Part shown: positions 45,510-56,124 of the stretch, in pieces | Numbering within the stretch: the first letter of the stretch is position 1 | How the letters are laid out: every line of letters starts with the position of its first letter | Origin: Actinomycetospora soli | Lineage (GTDB): Bacteria; Actinomycetota; Actinomycetes; Mycobacteriales; Pseudonocardiaceae | Length of the DNA: 64,000 bases | Assembly: GCF_021026295.1 (NCBI RefSeq) | Contig: NZ_JAJNDA010000004.1 | Location: 368,254-432,253, forward strand | Direction: 5' to 3' | Notes under the pieces: model-generated | Database searches by the model: none | What the model was told of the DNA's origin: nothing | What the model saw: only the letters and a program-made list of their open reading frames with translations | Translations under genes and position numbers: made by a program

Positions 45510-46782
45510 ACATCGGCGTGTCGTCGACGTGTCGGGGGTACCGCTCGGCGTCGGCCGCGGCCTCGATCTCGCGGCGCAGCATCCCCGGGGTCCAGGACTC
45601 GTCGAGCAGGCGCGCGAAGCGCTCCCCGGCGGTCGTCCCGGGCGGGCGGGCCGCCAGCCAGGGGCGGACCAGCCGGGCACCCTCGACGTAGGTGGTGGTG
45701 TGGATCCGCCAGCGCGGGTGGGCGAGGAACTCCAGCATCCGGCCGGCGCGGTCGTCGTCGACGAGCAGCCAGCGCCGCAGGTGCGTCCGGGCCCGGTCCG
45801 CGCGGTCGACCGCCGACGAGCCGTGCAGCAGCAGCGCGGCGTCCTGGCGCACGCTCGCGAGCGGCTCGCTCGCCGTCTCGACGGCCTCGCCCAGCGCCGC
45901 CCGGTCGGGCCCCGGTGCCCCCGCGATCCCGACGAGGCGCTCGGCGGCCCACCGCCCCCACCCCGGCCCGACGACGGCGTCGAGCCCCACCTCGGCGGCA
46001 CCCTCCGCGACGAGGCTCTGCGGGGTGCGGGCCAGCAGCAGGGTCCGCTCCGGTCGGGCCGTGCCCTCGGTGCGGGCCGCCTCGGTGTGGTGGCCGGGGT
46101 AGGCCTCGTGCGCCGCGAGCAGCGGCAGGTGGCTCCACCGGTGCCCGGCCTCGACGGCGACCTGCACGACCGACCGTCGCGGCCCGGTCCGCCGCGTGAA
46201 GCCGGCCCACGGGGCGCCCTGGACGACCTCGAGGCCGACCCACTCCCCCGGCGGGAGCCCCACGGTGGCCGCGGTGGCCTCCCGCAGCCCCGCCAGCACG
46301 GCGGCGGTCGCCTCCCGCAGCACCGCGGGCGGCACCCGGTCGGCGTCGCGGAAGGCGGCCATCGCGGCGGGCAGTCGCGCGAGCGGCACGCCGAGGAGGG
46401 CGGCGAGGGCGTCGTGCGCGGCGCGGTAGCGGTCCTCGTCGCCCGGGGCGATCCCGACGCCGAGGCAGCCCCGCACCTCCTCGACGAAGGGCGCCTCGCC
46501 GCCCGCGGCCCGGAACGCGACGACCTCGCACGCCGCGAGCTGCGCGTCGAGGTACTCCGCCCGGCGCCCGCGGTGCCCGGCGACCCGGCGGCGGAGTGCG
46601 GCCGCCTCCCGGCGCAGCGTCTCCGGGTCGGTCGCCTCGTCCGGGAGCCCCGGAGGCTCGTCGGCGAGGTGCGCGTCGACGAGTCCGGGCACCGCGCGAC
46701 CGAGGCGCAGCCCGAGCCGCACGTAGGCCCGCGCGAGCCCGTCGAGGCCCTCGTCCGCGATCTCGTCCGCGATCTCGTCCAC
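45496..46782 (-). CDS. DUF885-family HEAYPGHH metallopeptidase-like protein
   Basis: This 428-aa mostly helical protein has the zinc-site signature HEAYPGHH near residue 240 typical of DUF885, related to M32-like carboxypeptidases, and no signal peptide. The N-terminus has a 12-bp tandem duplication giving DEIADEIADE. A TAACGT element ends 9 nt before GTG 46782, so a leaderless start is possible. It is monocistronic. The substrate is unknown; peptide cleavage is likely but unproven. Confidence 0.8.
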   Translation of the reverse strand: MDEIADEIADEGLDGLARAYVRLGLRLGRAVPGLVDAHLADEPPGLPDEATDPETLRREAAALRRRVAGHRGRRAEYLDAQLAACEVVAFRAAGGEAPFVEEVRGCLGVGIAPGDEDRYRAAHDALAALLGVPLARLPAAMAAFRDADRVPPAVLREATAAVLAGLREATAATVGLPPGEWVGLEVVQGAPWAGFTRRTGPRRSVVQVAVEAGHRWSHLPLLAAHEAYPGHHTEAARTEGTARPERTLLLARTPQSLVAEGAAEVGLDAVVGPGWGRWAAERLVGIAGAPGPDRAALGEAVETASEPLASVRQDAALLLHGSSAVDRADRARTHLRRWLLVDDDRAGRMLEFLAHPRWRIHTTTYVEGARLVRPWLAARPPGTTAGERFARLLDESWTPGMLRREIEAAADAERYPRHVDDTPMSPSV

Positions 46783-47124
46783 CGTCCGGTGACGTTACCC
46801 GCCGTGGCCCGATCGGGCCTCGGAGCGGACACCGCGTCGCTGAATACGACGGACGGGTGTCGAGGTGGCTCACGCAGCGGGAGCTGAATGCGCTCTCCGG
46901 GCGCTCGCCGCGACCGTTCCGGGGCGGGGTCTCACCCGGTGAAAGCACTCAAGTCGCGCTACGAAGTAGGTGCCACTCGATCGGGGATCCGGCGATACCC
47001 ACGGCCGAGTTCGCCCGTTAGGTTTCATGTCATCAGCCGCACCGTCCGTGGGGCTGGAACACACGAAAGCGGGTCACCCGATCCCGGATCGGGAACCGCA
47101 CTCTCACGAGGGGAACTTCTCCGA
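46783..47124. other. 342-bp gap between divergent genes
   Basis: It contains the promoters of the DUF885 gene and of the secreted repeat protein. The most distinct element is the 17-bp palindrome at 47077-47093. I looked for a c-di-AMP-type riboswitch because such gaps precede cell-wall genes in actinomycetes, but could not fold one. Confidence 0.45.
47077..47093. promoter_or_regulatory. Palindrome upstream of the secreted repeat protein
   Basis: CCCGATCCCGGATCGGG is an 8-bp perfect inverted repeat around one base. It ends 31 nt before the ATG at 47125. It could be an operator near the transcription start, or part of a 5' leader stem. Confidence 0.4.
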
Positions 47125-47643
47125 ATGCTGCTGAAGAAGGCGGGAATGGTCGTCCTGGGTGCCGCGGCGGGCGTGGCGGCGCTCTCCGGGACCGCTTTCG
47201 CGGGGGACATGCCCTCGACGCGCACCGACGACCACGGTCACCACCACCACCACGACCACGACAAGGACCGCGACCACGGCCGCGACCACTCGCACGGTGG
47301 CGGCAACGGCAACGCCTCGGCCCGCAACGGCGACTGCGCCAACTTCGGTGACCAGCTCGTCGGCCTGAACTGCGTCAACGTGCAGGCCCCGATCAACCAG
47401 CTCGGCATCCTGAGCGGCTACGACAACAGCAGCGACGACGACGGCGGCCGCAACGGCAACGCCCGCACCGGTGGCGACAACGGCGGCCGCGGTGGGGACC
47501 GCGACGGCGGCAACGGCAACGCCTCCGCCCGCAACGGCGACTCCGTCAACTTCGGCGACCAGCTGATCGGCGTCAACGGCCTCAACGCCCAGCTGCCGAT
47601 CAACCAGCTCGGCCTGCTGAGCGGCTACAACAACGCGTCCTGA
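47125..47643 (+). CDS. Secreted His-rich protein with two 44-residue repeats
   Basis: This 172-aa protein has a signal peptide (about residues 1-26, MLLKKAGMVVLGAAAGVAAL, then ALSGTAFA). A His/Asp-rich segment follows (about 35-58, HGHHHHHDHDKDRDHGRDHSH in part). Two repeats start GNGNASARNGD, continue with NFGDQL and PINQLG and end SGY; they are separated by a Gly/Asn/Arg linker. Repeat 1 has two cysteines, and repeat 2 has Ser and Gly there. The style resembles chaplin or rodlin surface proteins, without clear homology that I can see. The His-rich part may bind metal. Confidence 0.8.
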   Translation: MLLKKAGMVVLGAAAGVAALSGTAFAGDMPSTRTDDHGHHHHHDHDKDRDHGRDHSHGGGNGNASARNGDCANFGDQLVGLNCVNVQAPINQLGILSGYDNSSDDDGGRNGNARTGGDNGGRGGDRDGGNGNASARNGDSVNFGDQLIGVNGLNAQLPINQLGLLSGYNNAS

Positions 47644-47649
47644 TCTGAA

Positions 47650-47704
47650 TTCCCGACGGCGGGTGCGGACACTGTGGGAGCGGACCCGCACCCGCCGTCG
47701 GGAA
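47650..47704. terminator. 19-bp perfect stem-loop between convergent genes
   Basis: TTCCCGACGGCGGGTGCGG pairs perfectly with its complement at 47686-47704 around a 17-nt loop. Each arm contains one CCCGACGGCGGG motif. It starts 7 nt after the upstream stop and would terminate transcription from both sides. Confidence 0.8.
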
Positions 47705-47779
47705 AGCCGTGCGACGACGCACCGGCGTATCCGTGCCCATCGGGGGATGGCACGGGTGCGCCGGTGCGTCCTGCTGCGT

Positions 47780-48559
47780 TCAGCCGCCGTAGCGGCGGTT
47801 CCGCTCCGAATAGTCCCGCAGTGCCCGCAGGAAATCGATACGGCGGAACTGCGGCCAGAACGCCTCGGTGAAATAGAACTCCGAGTACACCGACTGCCAC
47901 ATGAGGAATCCCGAGAGGCGCTGCTCCCCCGAGGTCCGGATCACCAGATCCGGGTCGGGCTGCCCCGAGGTGTAGAGGTTCTCCGCGATGTGGTCGACGT
48001 CGAGGACCTCCGCGAGCTCCTCGATCGAGGTGCCCGCCTCCGCGTGCCGCAGCAGCAGCTTGCGGACCGCGTCCGCGATCTCCTGCCGCCCGCCGTACCC
48101 GACGGCCGCGTTGACCTGGAGCCCGGTCCGCCCCTGCGTGGACTCCGCCGCCGCGGCCAGCCGGGCGGCCGTCGCGGCCGGCACCAGGTCGGGCGCCCCG
48201 ACGATGCGCAGCCGCCAGTCGCGGTCCGGCGCCGCGAGCCCCTCGACGGCGGTGGCGATGATCTCGAGCAGCGCCTCGAGCTCGGCGGCCGGCCGGCTCA
48301 CGTTGTCGGTGGAGAGCAGGAACAGCGTGACGACCTCGACGCCGGCCTCGTCGGCCCAGTCGAGCATGTCGACGATCTTCCGGGCGCCGACGCGGTGGCC
48401 GTCGCTGGGATCGGTGAGGCCGACCTCCTTCGCCCATCGGCGGTTGCCGTCGAGGATCACCCCGATGTGGCGGGGTGGGTGGCTCGCTGCGACCTTGCGG
48501 CGCAGTCGTCGCTCGTAGAGCGAGTACGCCACCTCTCGGACGTTGTCCCGGACGCTCAC
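47780..48559 (-). CDS. Short-chain Z-isoprenyl diphosphate synthase (UppS family)
   Basis: This 259-aa cis-prenyltransferase has catalytic DGNRRWA (Asp37), HRVGARK and a C-terminal PDPDLVIRTSGEQRLSGF (cited in part). It is very similar to M. tuberculosis Rv1086, the Z-farnesyl diphosphate synthase that primes decaprenyl phosphate synthesis, and has the same hemolysin III neighbour. The GTG at 48559 gives a length like Rv1086; the frame stays open to 48607. It uses IPP and DMAPP/GPP, so it lies downstream of IspH. Confidence 0.9.
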   Translation of the reverse strand: MSVRDNVREVAYSLYERRLRRKVAASHPPRHIGVILDGNRRWAKEVGLTDPSDGHRVGARKIVDMLDWADEAGVEVVTLFLLSTDNVSRPAAELEALLEIIATAVEGLAAPDRDWRLRIVGAPDLVPAATAARLAAAAESTQGRTGLQVNAAVGYGGRQEIADAVRKLLLRHAEAGTSIEELAEVLDVDHIAENLYTSGQPDPDLVIRTSGEQRLSGFLMWQSVYSEFYFTEAFWPQFRRIDFLRALRDYSERNRRYGG

Positions 48560-48650
48560 GGGCGGCCAGGCTACGCCGCCATCCCGTCCCTCCGACCCCC
48601 TCGTCACCCGCCCGACGCGCAGAGTTCTCGGGATCCGCCGCGAGCTGTCC

Positions 48651-48656
48651 TACCCT
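48651..48656 (+). promoter_or_regulatory. Leaderless-type -10 element for hemolysin III gene
   Basis: TACCCT ends 8 nt before GTG 48665. A GGAGG also lies in the gap, so the start may instead use a short leader. Confidence 0.4.
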
Positions 48657-48664
48657 CTGGAGGC

Positions 48665-49336
48665 GTGACCATCGTCGACAGTGCCCCGGCGACGCCCGTC
48701 AAGCCGCGCCTGCGCGGCTGGCTGCACCTGTGGTCCTTCGCCGTCGGGATCGCCGCCGGTGCCACCCTGATCGCCCTGGCCGGCTCCACCGTCTCCGGCG
48801 AGGCCGCCGCGGCCGTGGCCGTCTACTCCGGCACCGTCCTGGGCGTCTTCGGCATCAGCGCCCTGTACCACCGGCGCTCCTGGGTCTCGCCCCGCGCGCG
48901 CACCACGATGAAACGCCTCGACCACGCGATGATCTTCATCTTCATCGCCGGGACCTACACCCCGTTCGCGGTGCTGGCCCTGCCCGAGACCACCGGGCTG
49001 GTGGTCCTCGCGGTGGTGTGGACCGGCGCGGTGGCGGGCGCGGCGCTCAAGGTCCTGCGCCCGCACACCACACGCTGGGTCGGGGTCCCGATCTACCTCG
49101 CGCTCGGCTGGGTCGCCGTCTTCGTGCTGCCCGACCTGCTCACGCGCGGCGGCGTGGCGGCGTTCGTGCTGCTCGTGGTGGGTGGCGCGATCTACACCCT
49201 CGGGGCGGTGGGCTTCGCCCTGCGGCGCCCGCGCGGCTGGCCCGCCACCTTCGGGTACCACGAGTTCTTCCACGCGGCGACGGTCGTCGCCGCGATCTGC
49301 CACCACATCGCGATCTGGCTGATCCTCTACGCCTGA
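48665..49336 (+). CDS. Hemolysin III/PAQR-family membrane protein
   Basis: This 223-aa protein has seven predicted membrane helices with the family residues HLWSFAVG near the start, SALYHRRSW near residue 66, DHAMIFIFIAGTYTPF near 95, and HEFFHAATVVAAICHHIAIW near the end. These His, Ser and Asp residues bind zinc in PAQR/CREST proteins. Family members are hydrolase-like membrane sensors rather than true toxins. The stop overlaps the end of the convergent gene by 10 bp. Confidence 0.92.
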   Translation: MTIVDSAPATPVKPRLRGWLHLWSFAVGIAAGATLIALAGSTVSGEAAAAVAVYSGTVLGVFGISALYHRRSWVSPRARTTMKRLDHAMIFIFIAGTYTPFAVLALPETTGLVVLAVVWTGAVAGAALKVLRPHTTRWVGVPIYLALGWVAVFVLPDLLTRGGVAAFVLLVVGGAIYTLGAVGFALRRPRGWPATFGYHEFFHAATVVAAICHHIAIWLILYA

Positions 49337-50025
49337 TCGCCCGGCTCGTCGGCCGCCTCGTCGCCCGGCTCGTCGGCCCGGTCCGGCGTTCCCGACGGCG
49401 GGTCCAGGCGCGGCCCCCGGGTGCGGAGCTCGTCGACCGTGCTCATCGCCTCGCGCAGCTCGGCGAGCCACGGCTCGGTGTGCTCCCCGACCAGCGCGAC
49501 CGCCCACGCCAGCGCCTCGGAGCGCGACCGGGCGACCCCGGCGTCGACCAGCGTGTCCAGCACCCGGCGCTCGGGCTGGCGCAGCCGCGTCATCACGGGC
49601 ACCGACAGCGTGGTGAACAGCTCCTCGACCCCGCCGTCGCCGTCCGCGATGCGCGCGCCCCACGCGACCTTGCGCCCGTAGCGGTGCTCGGCCTGCCGGG
49701 CGATCTCCATCCGGTCCTCGCGGGTCTCCTCCCGGAACCGGCTGATCCGACCCACGGCGCTCGCGGCCCGCGCGGCGGCGTCGCCCTCCACCTCGGGCAC
49801 CGGCAGCTGTCCGACGATCAGGATCTCCTCGCGGTCGACCGTCACCTCGGGGGCGGCCACGAACCAGCCGTCCGGCAGCCGCCCGGCCAGCCAGGCCTCG
49901 AGGTCGTCGGTCGCGGGCAGGTCCCCCGCCGGGCGCCCGCCACGGCTCACGCGTCCCCCGCCGCCGGGGCGTCCCCGGTGTCCTCGTCCCACCATCATCA
50001 TCGGCTCCTTCATCGTGCGATGCAT
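49327..50025 (-). CDS. Conserved hypothetical protein
   Basis: This 232-aa soluble protein begins with a basic glycine-rich stretch. A domain follows with LEAWLAGRLPDGWF, GRISRFREETREDRMEIARQAE and YGRKVAWGA (about 40-130). I recall this pattern as widely conserved in actinomycetes but without a name. The C-terminus is acidic and contains GDEAADEPGD. Several in-frame ATGs (50025, 50013, 50001 and nearby) make the start uncertain. It is the only gene between the hemolysin III gene and the long palindrome. Confidence 0.75.
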   Translation of the reverse strand: MHRTMKEPMMMVGRGHRGRPGGGGRVSRGGRPAGDLPATDDLEAWLAGRLPDGWFVAAPEVTVDREEILIVGQLPVPEVEGDAAARAASAVGRISRFREETREDRMEIARQAEHRYGRKVAWGARIADGDGGVEELFTTLSVPVMTRLRQPERRVLDTLVDAGVARSRSEALAWAVALVGEHTEPWLAELREAMSTVDELRTRGPRLDPPSGTPDRADEPGDEAADEPGDQA

Positions 50026-50185
50026 TGATTACAGCATTACGCACGTGCGCGGGTCGAGCTGGTTCGCGGTGGGCGGACGGCGGCGTCTCCCCTCCCCGAC
50101 CGACGATGGCGCGCTGGATGCACCCAGTGGGAGCAACCCGCCATCGACGTCGGGCCGCCGCCCCGCCCCGCCCCTCGTGGCCCCG

Positions 50186-50258
50186 CCCCTCGGACGGCAG
50201 GAAAGCGTCGTTGCTGTCACGCCGTGGCAGCAACGACGCTTTCCTGCCACCCGAGGGG
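50186..50258. repeat. 73-nt near-perfect palindrome (29 paired bases)
   Basis: An inner stem of 21 perfect pairs starts GGCAGGAAAGCGTCGTTGCT at 50196 and its partner ends at 50248. The loop is 11 nt (TCACGCCGTGG). An outer stem CCCCTCGG/CCGAGGGG is joined through a 2x2 internal loop. It ends 6 nt before the stop of the YyaL-type gene (minus strand), so it can be its terminator, but it is far longer than needed. Confidence 0.9.
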
Positions 50259-50264
50259 GGCGCG

Positions 50265-52274
<2,010 letters not shown>

Positions 52275-52319
52275 GGCCGCGATGGTCGCACGGCGTCACC
52301 GGGCCCTCCGCCGTCGGCG

Positions 52320-52622
52320 TCAGCCCTCCGGGCCCGCCCGGCCACCCCGTGACGGCGAGTCCACCGGTCCCGACGACGGCTCCGGCCCCGGGCCCCCGTC
52401 GGGCGCCTCCGGCGAGCCCTCCGTCTCCCCCGGCGGGTCGAACGACTCCGGCACGTTCCGCAGCCGCTTGGTCATCGAGCGGATCAGCAGGAACGTCGCG
52501 ATGCCCAGCAGGAGGATCACGACGAGGGCGATCGGCGAGGTCTTGCCGAACTCCTCGCCGCGGTCGGCTCCCGGCGCCGGCGGCTGGGCCTGCGCCAGCA
52601 GGACGACCAGGCTCGCGGGCAT
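52320..52622 (-). CDS. Small single-pass membrane protein next to mca
   Basis: This 100-aa protein has an N-terminal membrane helix (about residues 30-50, [20 protein letters not shown]) followed by [10 protein letters not shown] and a disordered Pro/Gly/Glu tail. ATG 52622 overlaps the last bases of mca, so they are co-translated. A similarly placed small protein (Rv1083) follows mca in mycobacteria. It may tether or help the mycothiol amidase; that is inferred from gene order. Confidence 0.75.
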   Translation of the reverse strand: MPASLVVLLAQAQPPAPGADRGEEFGKTSPIALVVILLLGIATFLLIRSMTKRLRNVPESFDPPGETEGSPEAPDGGPGPEPSSGPVDSPSRGGRAGPEG

Positions 52623-53530
52623 CACGACGTCAGCACCCGCTCGCGCACGCCGGAGAACAGGTCGCCGTCCTCGGGCGACTCGGTCTCCGCGGGTTCACCG
52701 ACGAGCGAACGCGCCAGTTCGTAGTCCTCCGTCGGCCACACGCGCTGCTGGAGCTCCATCGGCGTCTGGAACCAGCGCCCGTCGGGGTCGATCTGCGTGG
52801 CGTGGGCGAGCAGCGCGGCGTCGCGCACCGGGAAGTACTCGGCGCAGCGCACCCGCGTGGTCACCCGGGACCCGGGGTCGGGGCGCGACGAGGTGTCCCA
52901 GTTCTCCAGCCACTCCGCGTAGGGCGACTCCTCCCCCGCCGCGAGCATCGCCTCGTGGAAGGCGACGATGCGCGCGCGGGAGAACCCGTGCGAGTAGTAG
53001 AGCTTCAGCGGCTGCCACGGCTCCCCGGCCTCCGGGAAGCGGTCGGGGTCCCCGCAGGCCTCCCACGCCGCCATCGACACCTCGTGGCAGCGGATGTGGT
53101 CGGGGTGGGGGTAGCCGCCGTTCTCGTCGTAGGTCACGACCACGTGCGGGCGGAACTCGCGCATCACACGGACGAGGGCCTCGGTGGGCACCTCCAGCGG
53201 CTCGAGCGCGAAGCAGCCCTCGGGCAGCGGCGGCTTGGGATCGCCCTCGGGCAGCCCCGAGTCGACGAAGCCGAGCCACCGGTGCTGCACACCGAGGATC
53301 TCCGCCGCCCGCGCCATCTCGGCGCGCCGCACGCCGACCATGTCGGCGAGCACCTCGGGGCGGTCCATGGCCGGGTTCAGGATGCTGCCGGCCTCACCCC
53401 CGGTGCACGTGACGACCATGACCTCCACGCCCTCGGCGACGTAGCGCGCACACGTCGCCGCGCCCTTGCTCGACTCGTCGTCGGGGTGCGCGTGCACCGA
53501 CATCAGTCTCAGCTGATCTCCCACGCCCAC
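52622..53530 (-). CDS. mca: Mycothiol S-conjugate amidase
   Basis: This 302-aa zinc enzyme cleaves mycothiol conjugates to export mercapturic acids and free the GlcN-inositol part. It shows the N-terminal zinc motif HAHPDDES (about 13-20), a [12 protein letters not shown] motif near 137, and the Mca-type [25 protein letters not shown] stretch (in parts). GTG 53530 lies 7 nt after GGAGG; ATG codons at 53536 and 53533 are too close to it. It shows that the organism makes mycothiol, an actinobacterial trait. Confidence 0.93.
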   Translation of the reverse strand: MGVGDQLRLMSVHAHPDDESSKGAATCARYVAEGVEVMVVTCTGGEAGSILNPAMDRPEVLADMVGVRRAEMARAAEILGVQHRWLGFVDSGLPEGDPKPPLPEGCFALEPLEVPTEALVRVMREFRPHVVVTYDENGGYPHPDHIRCHEVSMAAWEACGDPDRFPEAGEPWQPLKLYYSHGFSRARIVAFHEAMLAAGEESPYAEWLENWDTSSRPDPGSRVTTRVRCAEYFPVRDAALLAHATQIDPDGRWFQTPMELQQRVWPTEDYELARSLVGEPAETESPEDGDLFSGVRERVLTS

Positions 53531-53821
53531 CATCATCCTCCGACCCCCCGACAGCCTGCCGCGCCCACCGGGTACCCGACCCCCGTCCGGCGGATCGTCG
53601 CAGGTAGGCGAGGCCCTGTGACTTTCCTCGGAGATCCGGGAACCTCTCGGGGCCGGAGTTCGTACCGGCTCCGCAGGGCCCCGACCGTGTTAGTGTCCAC
53701 CGACACGGCCCGCATGCCGCGGGTCGTGTTTTTCCGTCTGTGGACGCCCCGCGACCTCTCGCGGGCGCGTGCAGGCCGCCGCCCCGCGCCCGCGGGACCG
53801 GACCCCGAGGAGTTGATCGCC

Positions 53822-54316
53822 GTGACCGAGACGCAGACCCAGGTGACCTGGCTGACCCAGGACGCCCACGACCGCCTCAAGGCCGAGCTCGACGACCTCG
53901 TGGGGCAGCGTCCCGCGATCGCGCAGAAGATCAACGCCGCCCGCGAGGAGGGCGACCTCAAGGAGAACGGCGGCTACCACGCCGCCCGCGAGGAGCAGGG
54001 CGTCATGGAGGCGCGCATCCGCCACCTCCAGGAACTGCTGCACACCGCGAAGGTCGGCGAGACGCCCACCGAGTCGGGGACCGCCGTCCCGGGCACCGTG
54101 CTCACCGTGCGCTTCGAGGGCGACGACGACACGGAGACCTTCCTGCTCGGCTCCCGCGAGGAGGGCTCGGCCGGCTCCATCGAGGTCTACTCGCCGAACT
54201 CCCCGCTCGGCTCCGCGCTCATCGGCGCGAAGGCCGGCGACACCGTCAGCTACGACCTCCCCGACGGCGGGTCGATGGAGGTCACCCTGGTCTCGGCGGA
54301 GCCCTACTCCCCCTGA
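53822..54316 (+). CDS. greA: Transcription elongation factor GreA
   Basis: This 164-aa factor stimulates RNA polymerase to cut backtracked RNA. The N-terminal coiled coil shows [19 protein letters not shown] and [20 protein letters not shown] with the acidic tip Asp-Leu-Lys-Glu. A C-terminal FKBP-like domain includes [21 protein letters not shown] 53822 has a GAGGAG nine bases upstream. The 291-bp gap to mca holds both promoters; the DUF4307 gene found here in mycobacteria is missing. Confidence 0.94.
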   Translation: MTETQTQVTWLTQDAHDRLKAELDDLVGQRPAIAQKINAAREEGDLKENGGYHAAREEQGVMEARIRHLQELLHTAKVGETPTESGTAVPGTVLTVRFEGDDDTETFLLGSREEGSAGSIEVYSPNSPLGSALIGAKAGDTVSYDLPDGGSMEVTLVSAEPYSP

Positions 54317-54335
54317 CCGGGCACGCCCCGGACCC

Positions 54336-55565
54336 TCACACGGCGCCCTCCGCGACGCGGTAGCCCGCGTCGCGGAGCGCGGTGAGGATCGTGTCCTGGT
54401 GCTCGGGCCCGCGGGCCTCGAGCGTCAGCGCCACCTCGACGGTCCCGAGGTCGAGCGGCCCGAGCCCCGCCGACGCCCCGAGCCGGCGGTGCTCGACGTC
54501 CACGACGTTGCCGCCCAGCCGTCCCACGAGCGCGAGCAGGTCGGCGAGGTAGCCCGCCCGGTCCGGGATGCGCACGCGCAGGCCGGCGTAGCGGCCGGCC
54601 GCGACCATGCCCCGCCGCACGATCTCGGCGAGCATCAGCGGGTCGACGTTGCCGCCGGAGACGAGCGCGACCACGGGCGGTTCCCAGCGGCCCGGGTACT
54701 CGGCGATCGCCGCCACGGCCGCCGCGCCCGCGGGCTCCACCAGCAGCTTGCTGCGCTCCAGGCACTGCAGCACGGCCCGGCTCAGCGCCTCCTCGGTGAC
54801 CGTGACGATCTCGTCGACCTGCGCGGCGACCTGTGCGAAGGTCAGCTCGCCCGGCCGGGGCACGGCGATCCCGTCCGCGATCGTGGCACCGGTGACGGTC
54901 GTCGGCTCCCCGGCCGCCAGCGAGGCGGGCCACGCGGCGAGCCCCTCCGCCTGGGCCCCCACCACGCGGACGCCGGTGCCGTGCAGCGCGGCCGCGATCC
55001 CGGCGACGAGGCCGCCCCCGCCGGTGCAGACCACCACCGTCCGCGCGTCGGGGACCTGCTCGGCGATCTCCAGCCCGGCCGTCCCCTGCCCGGCGACGAC
55101 GTCGGGGTGGTCGAAGGGGTGGATGAGCACGGCCCCGGTGCGGTCGGCGAACGCCTGGGCCTCGACGAGCGTGGCGTCGAAGGTGTCCACCAGCTCCACC
55201 CGCGCCCCGTAGCCGCGGGTGGCCGCGAGCTTCGGCAGCGGCGCCCCGGCGGGCATGAACACGGTGGCCTCGGCGCCCAGCAGCCCGGCCGCCAGCGCCA
55301 CGCCCTGCGCGTGGTTGCCGGCGCTGGCCGCCACCACGCCGCGGGCCCGCTCGGCGTCGGTGAGCCGCTGGATCCGGCGGTAGGCGCCCCGGAGCTTGAA
55401 GCTGCCGGTGCGCTGCAGGTTCTCGCACTTGAGCAGGACCGGCCCACCCGCCGGCACCGACAGCACCCGCGAGGGCTCGACGGGCGTCCGACGCACCACC
55501 CCGTGCTGGTCGGCCCGGGCGGCCTCGACGTCGGCGCGGGTGACGAGGGTCGGCACGCCCCGCAT
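54336..55565 (-). CDS. ilvA: Threonine ammonia-lyase
   Basis: This 409-aa PLP enzyme of fold type II makes 2-oxobutanoate from threonine. PLP Lys57 lies in RTGSFKLRGA. The phosphate loop CTGGGGLVAG is near 200. A single C-terminal ACT-like domain (about 325-405) ends the protein, as in TdcB/IlvA of actinomycetes. ATG 55565 begins MRGVPTLVTRADVEAA. It is convergent with greA with a 20-bp gap. It feeds isoleucine synthesis or propionyl-CoA metabolism. Confidence 0.93.
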   Translation of the reverse strand: MRGVPTLVTRADVEAARADQHGVVRRTPVEPSRVLSVPAGGPVLLKCENLQRTGSFKLRGAYRRIQRLTDAERARGVVAASAGNHAQGVALAAGLLGAEATVFMPAGAPLPKLAATRGYGARVELVDTFDATLVEAQAFADRTGAVLIHPFDHPDVVAGQGTAGLEIAEQVPDARTVVVCTGGGGLVAGIAAALHGTGVRVVGAQAEGLAAWPASLAAGEPTTVTGATIADGIAVPRPGELTFAQVAAQVDEIVTVTEEALSRAVLQCLERSKLLVEPAGAAAVAAIAEYPGRWEPPVVALVSGGNVDPLMLAEIVRRGMVAAGRYAGLRVRIPDRAGYLADLLALVGRLGGNVVDVEHRRLGASAGLGPLDLGTVEVALTLEARGPEHQDTILTALRDAGYRVAEGAV

Positions 55566-55592
55566 GGTGCCCCACCCCGGCCGCACCCCGGT

Positions 55593-55640
55593 GTGAGGGG
55601 AGGATCCGAGCGCTCTCGTGGCCCGAGGGTTCCCCTCGCG
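55593..55640. repeat. Family 2 hairpin element, partly decayed copy
   Basis: The reverse complement matches the element at 43752-43800: GAGGGGAACCCTCG, then GCCAC and GAGAGCGCTCG, closing with CCCCTCAC. Only the outer GAGGGGA/TCCCCTC pairs remain, with mismatches inward. It lies upstream of ilvA in a divergent gap, so it is not a simple terminator. Confidence 0.65.
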
Positions 55641-55857
55641 CGGGGACCGGGCGCGGGAAGTTCCCGGCGCGGCGGTGATGTCGCCGACCGGTTCCGGGCC
55701 GCGGCGGGCGGGCAACCGAGCGGTGTCGGGGACGTCCCACGGGCCGGTCGCCGCGCGGGTGCCGACGCCGACCGGACCGCCCGAACCGAACGGGCGTGCG
55801 CACCGGACGTCGTCGGTAGCCTGTGGTGAGAGCGTGAGATTGCAGGGGGAGGACCCG

Positions 55858-56100
55858 ATGGAGACGCGTCGACGTGCCGCCCGGATCGGGCTGGTCGCGC
55901 CGCTCGTCGCCGCCGCCGCGCTGGCCGGGGCGGCCGTGTTCACGGTGCAGGCGGCGGGGTGCGACGACCCCGGCACGCTGGTGTCCACCCAGCACGGCCC
56001 GGTGCTGGTCGGCGGGTGCACCGTGCCCTCGCTCGTGACGCCCGGGCACACGGCACCGCACGGCTCGGCCGAGGACCAGGCGGCCGCGCGCCGGGGCTGA
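55858..56100 (+). CDS. Small secreted or anchored protein
   Basis: This 80-aa protein has a basic start METRRRAAR, a hydrophobic segment (about 11-32) and a short outer part with two cysteines (CDDPGTL and GGCTVP) that could form a disulfide. ATG 55858 follows GGGGGAGG at ideal spacing. A TAGCCT about 35 nt upstream may be its -10. No family is recognised. It may correspond in position, not sequence, to genes near M. tuberculosis metB. Confidence 0.6.
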   Translation: METRRRAARIGLVAPLVAAAALAGAAVFTVQAAGCDDPGTLVSTQHGPVLVGGCTVPSLVTPGHTAPHGSAEDQAAARRG

Positions 56101-56124
56101 CCCGCCCCGGCGTCGCGAACCTCG

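Noticed and set aside
46783..47124. A c-di-AMP (ydaO-type) riboswitch before the secreted protein
   Set aside because: Only short fragments resemble the conserved parts, and I could not fold the required pseudoknot and junctions by hand.
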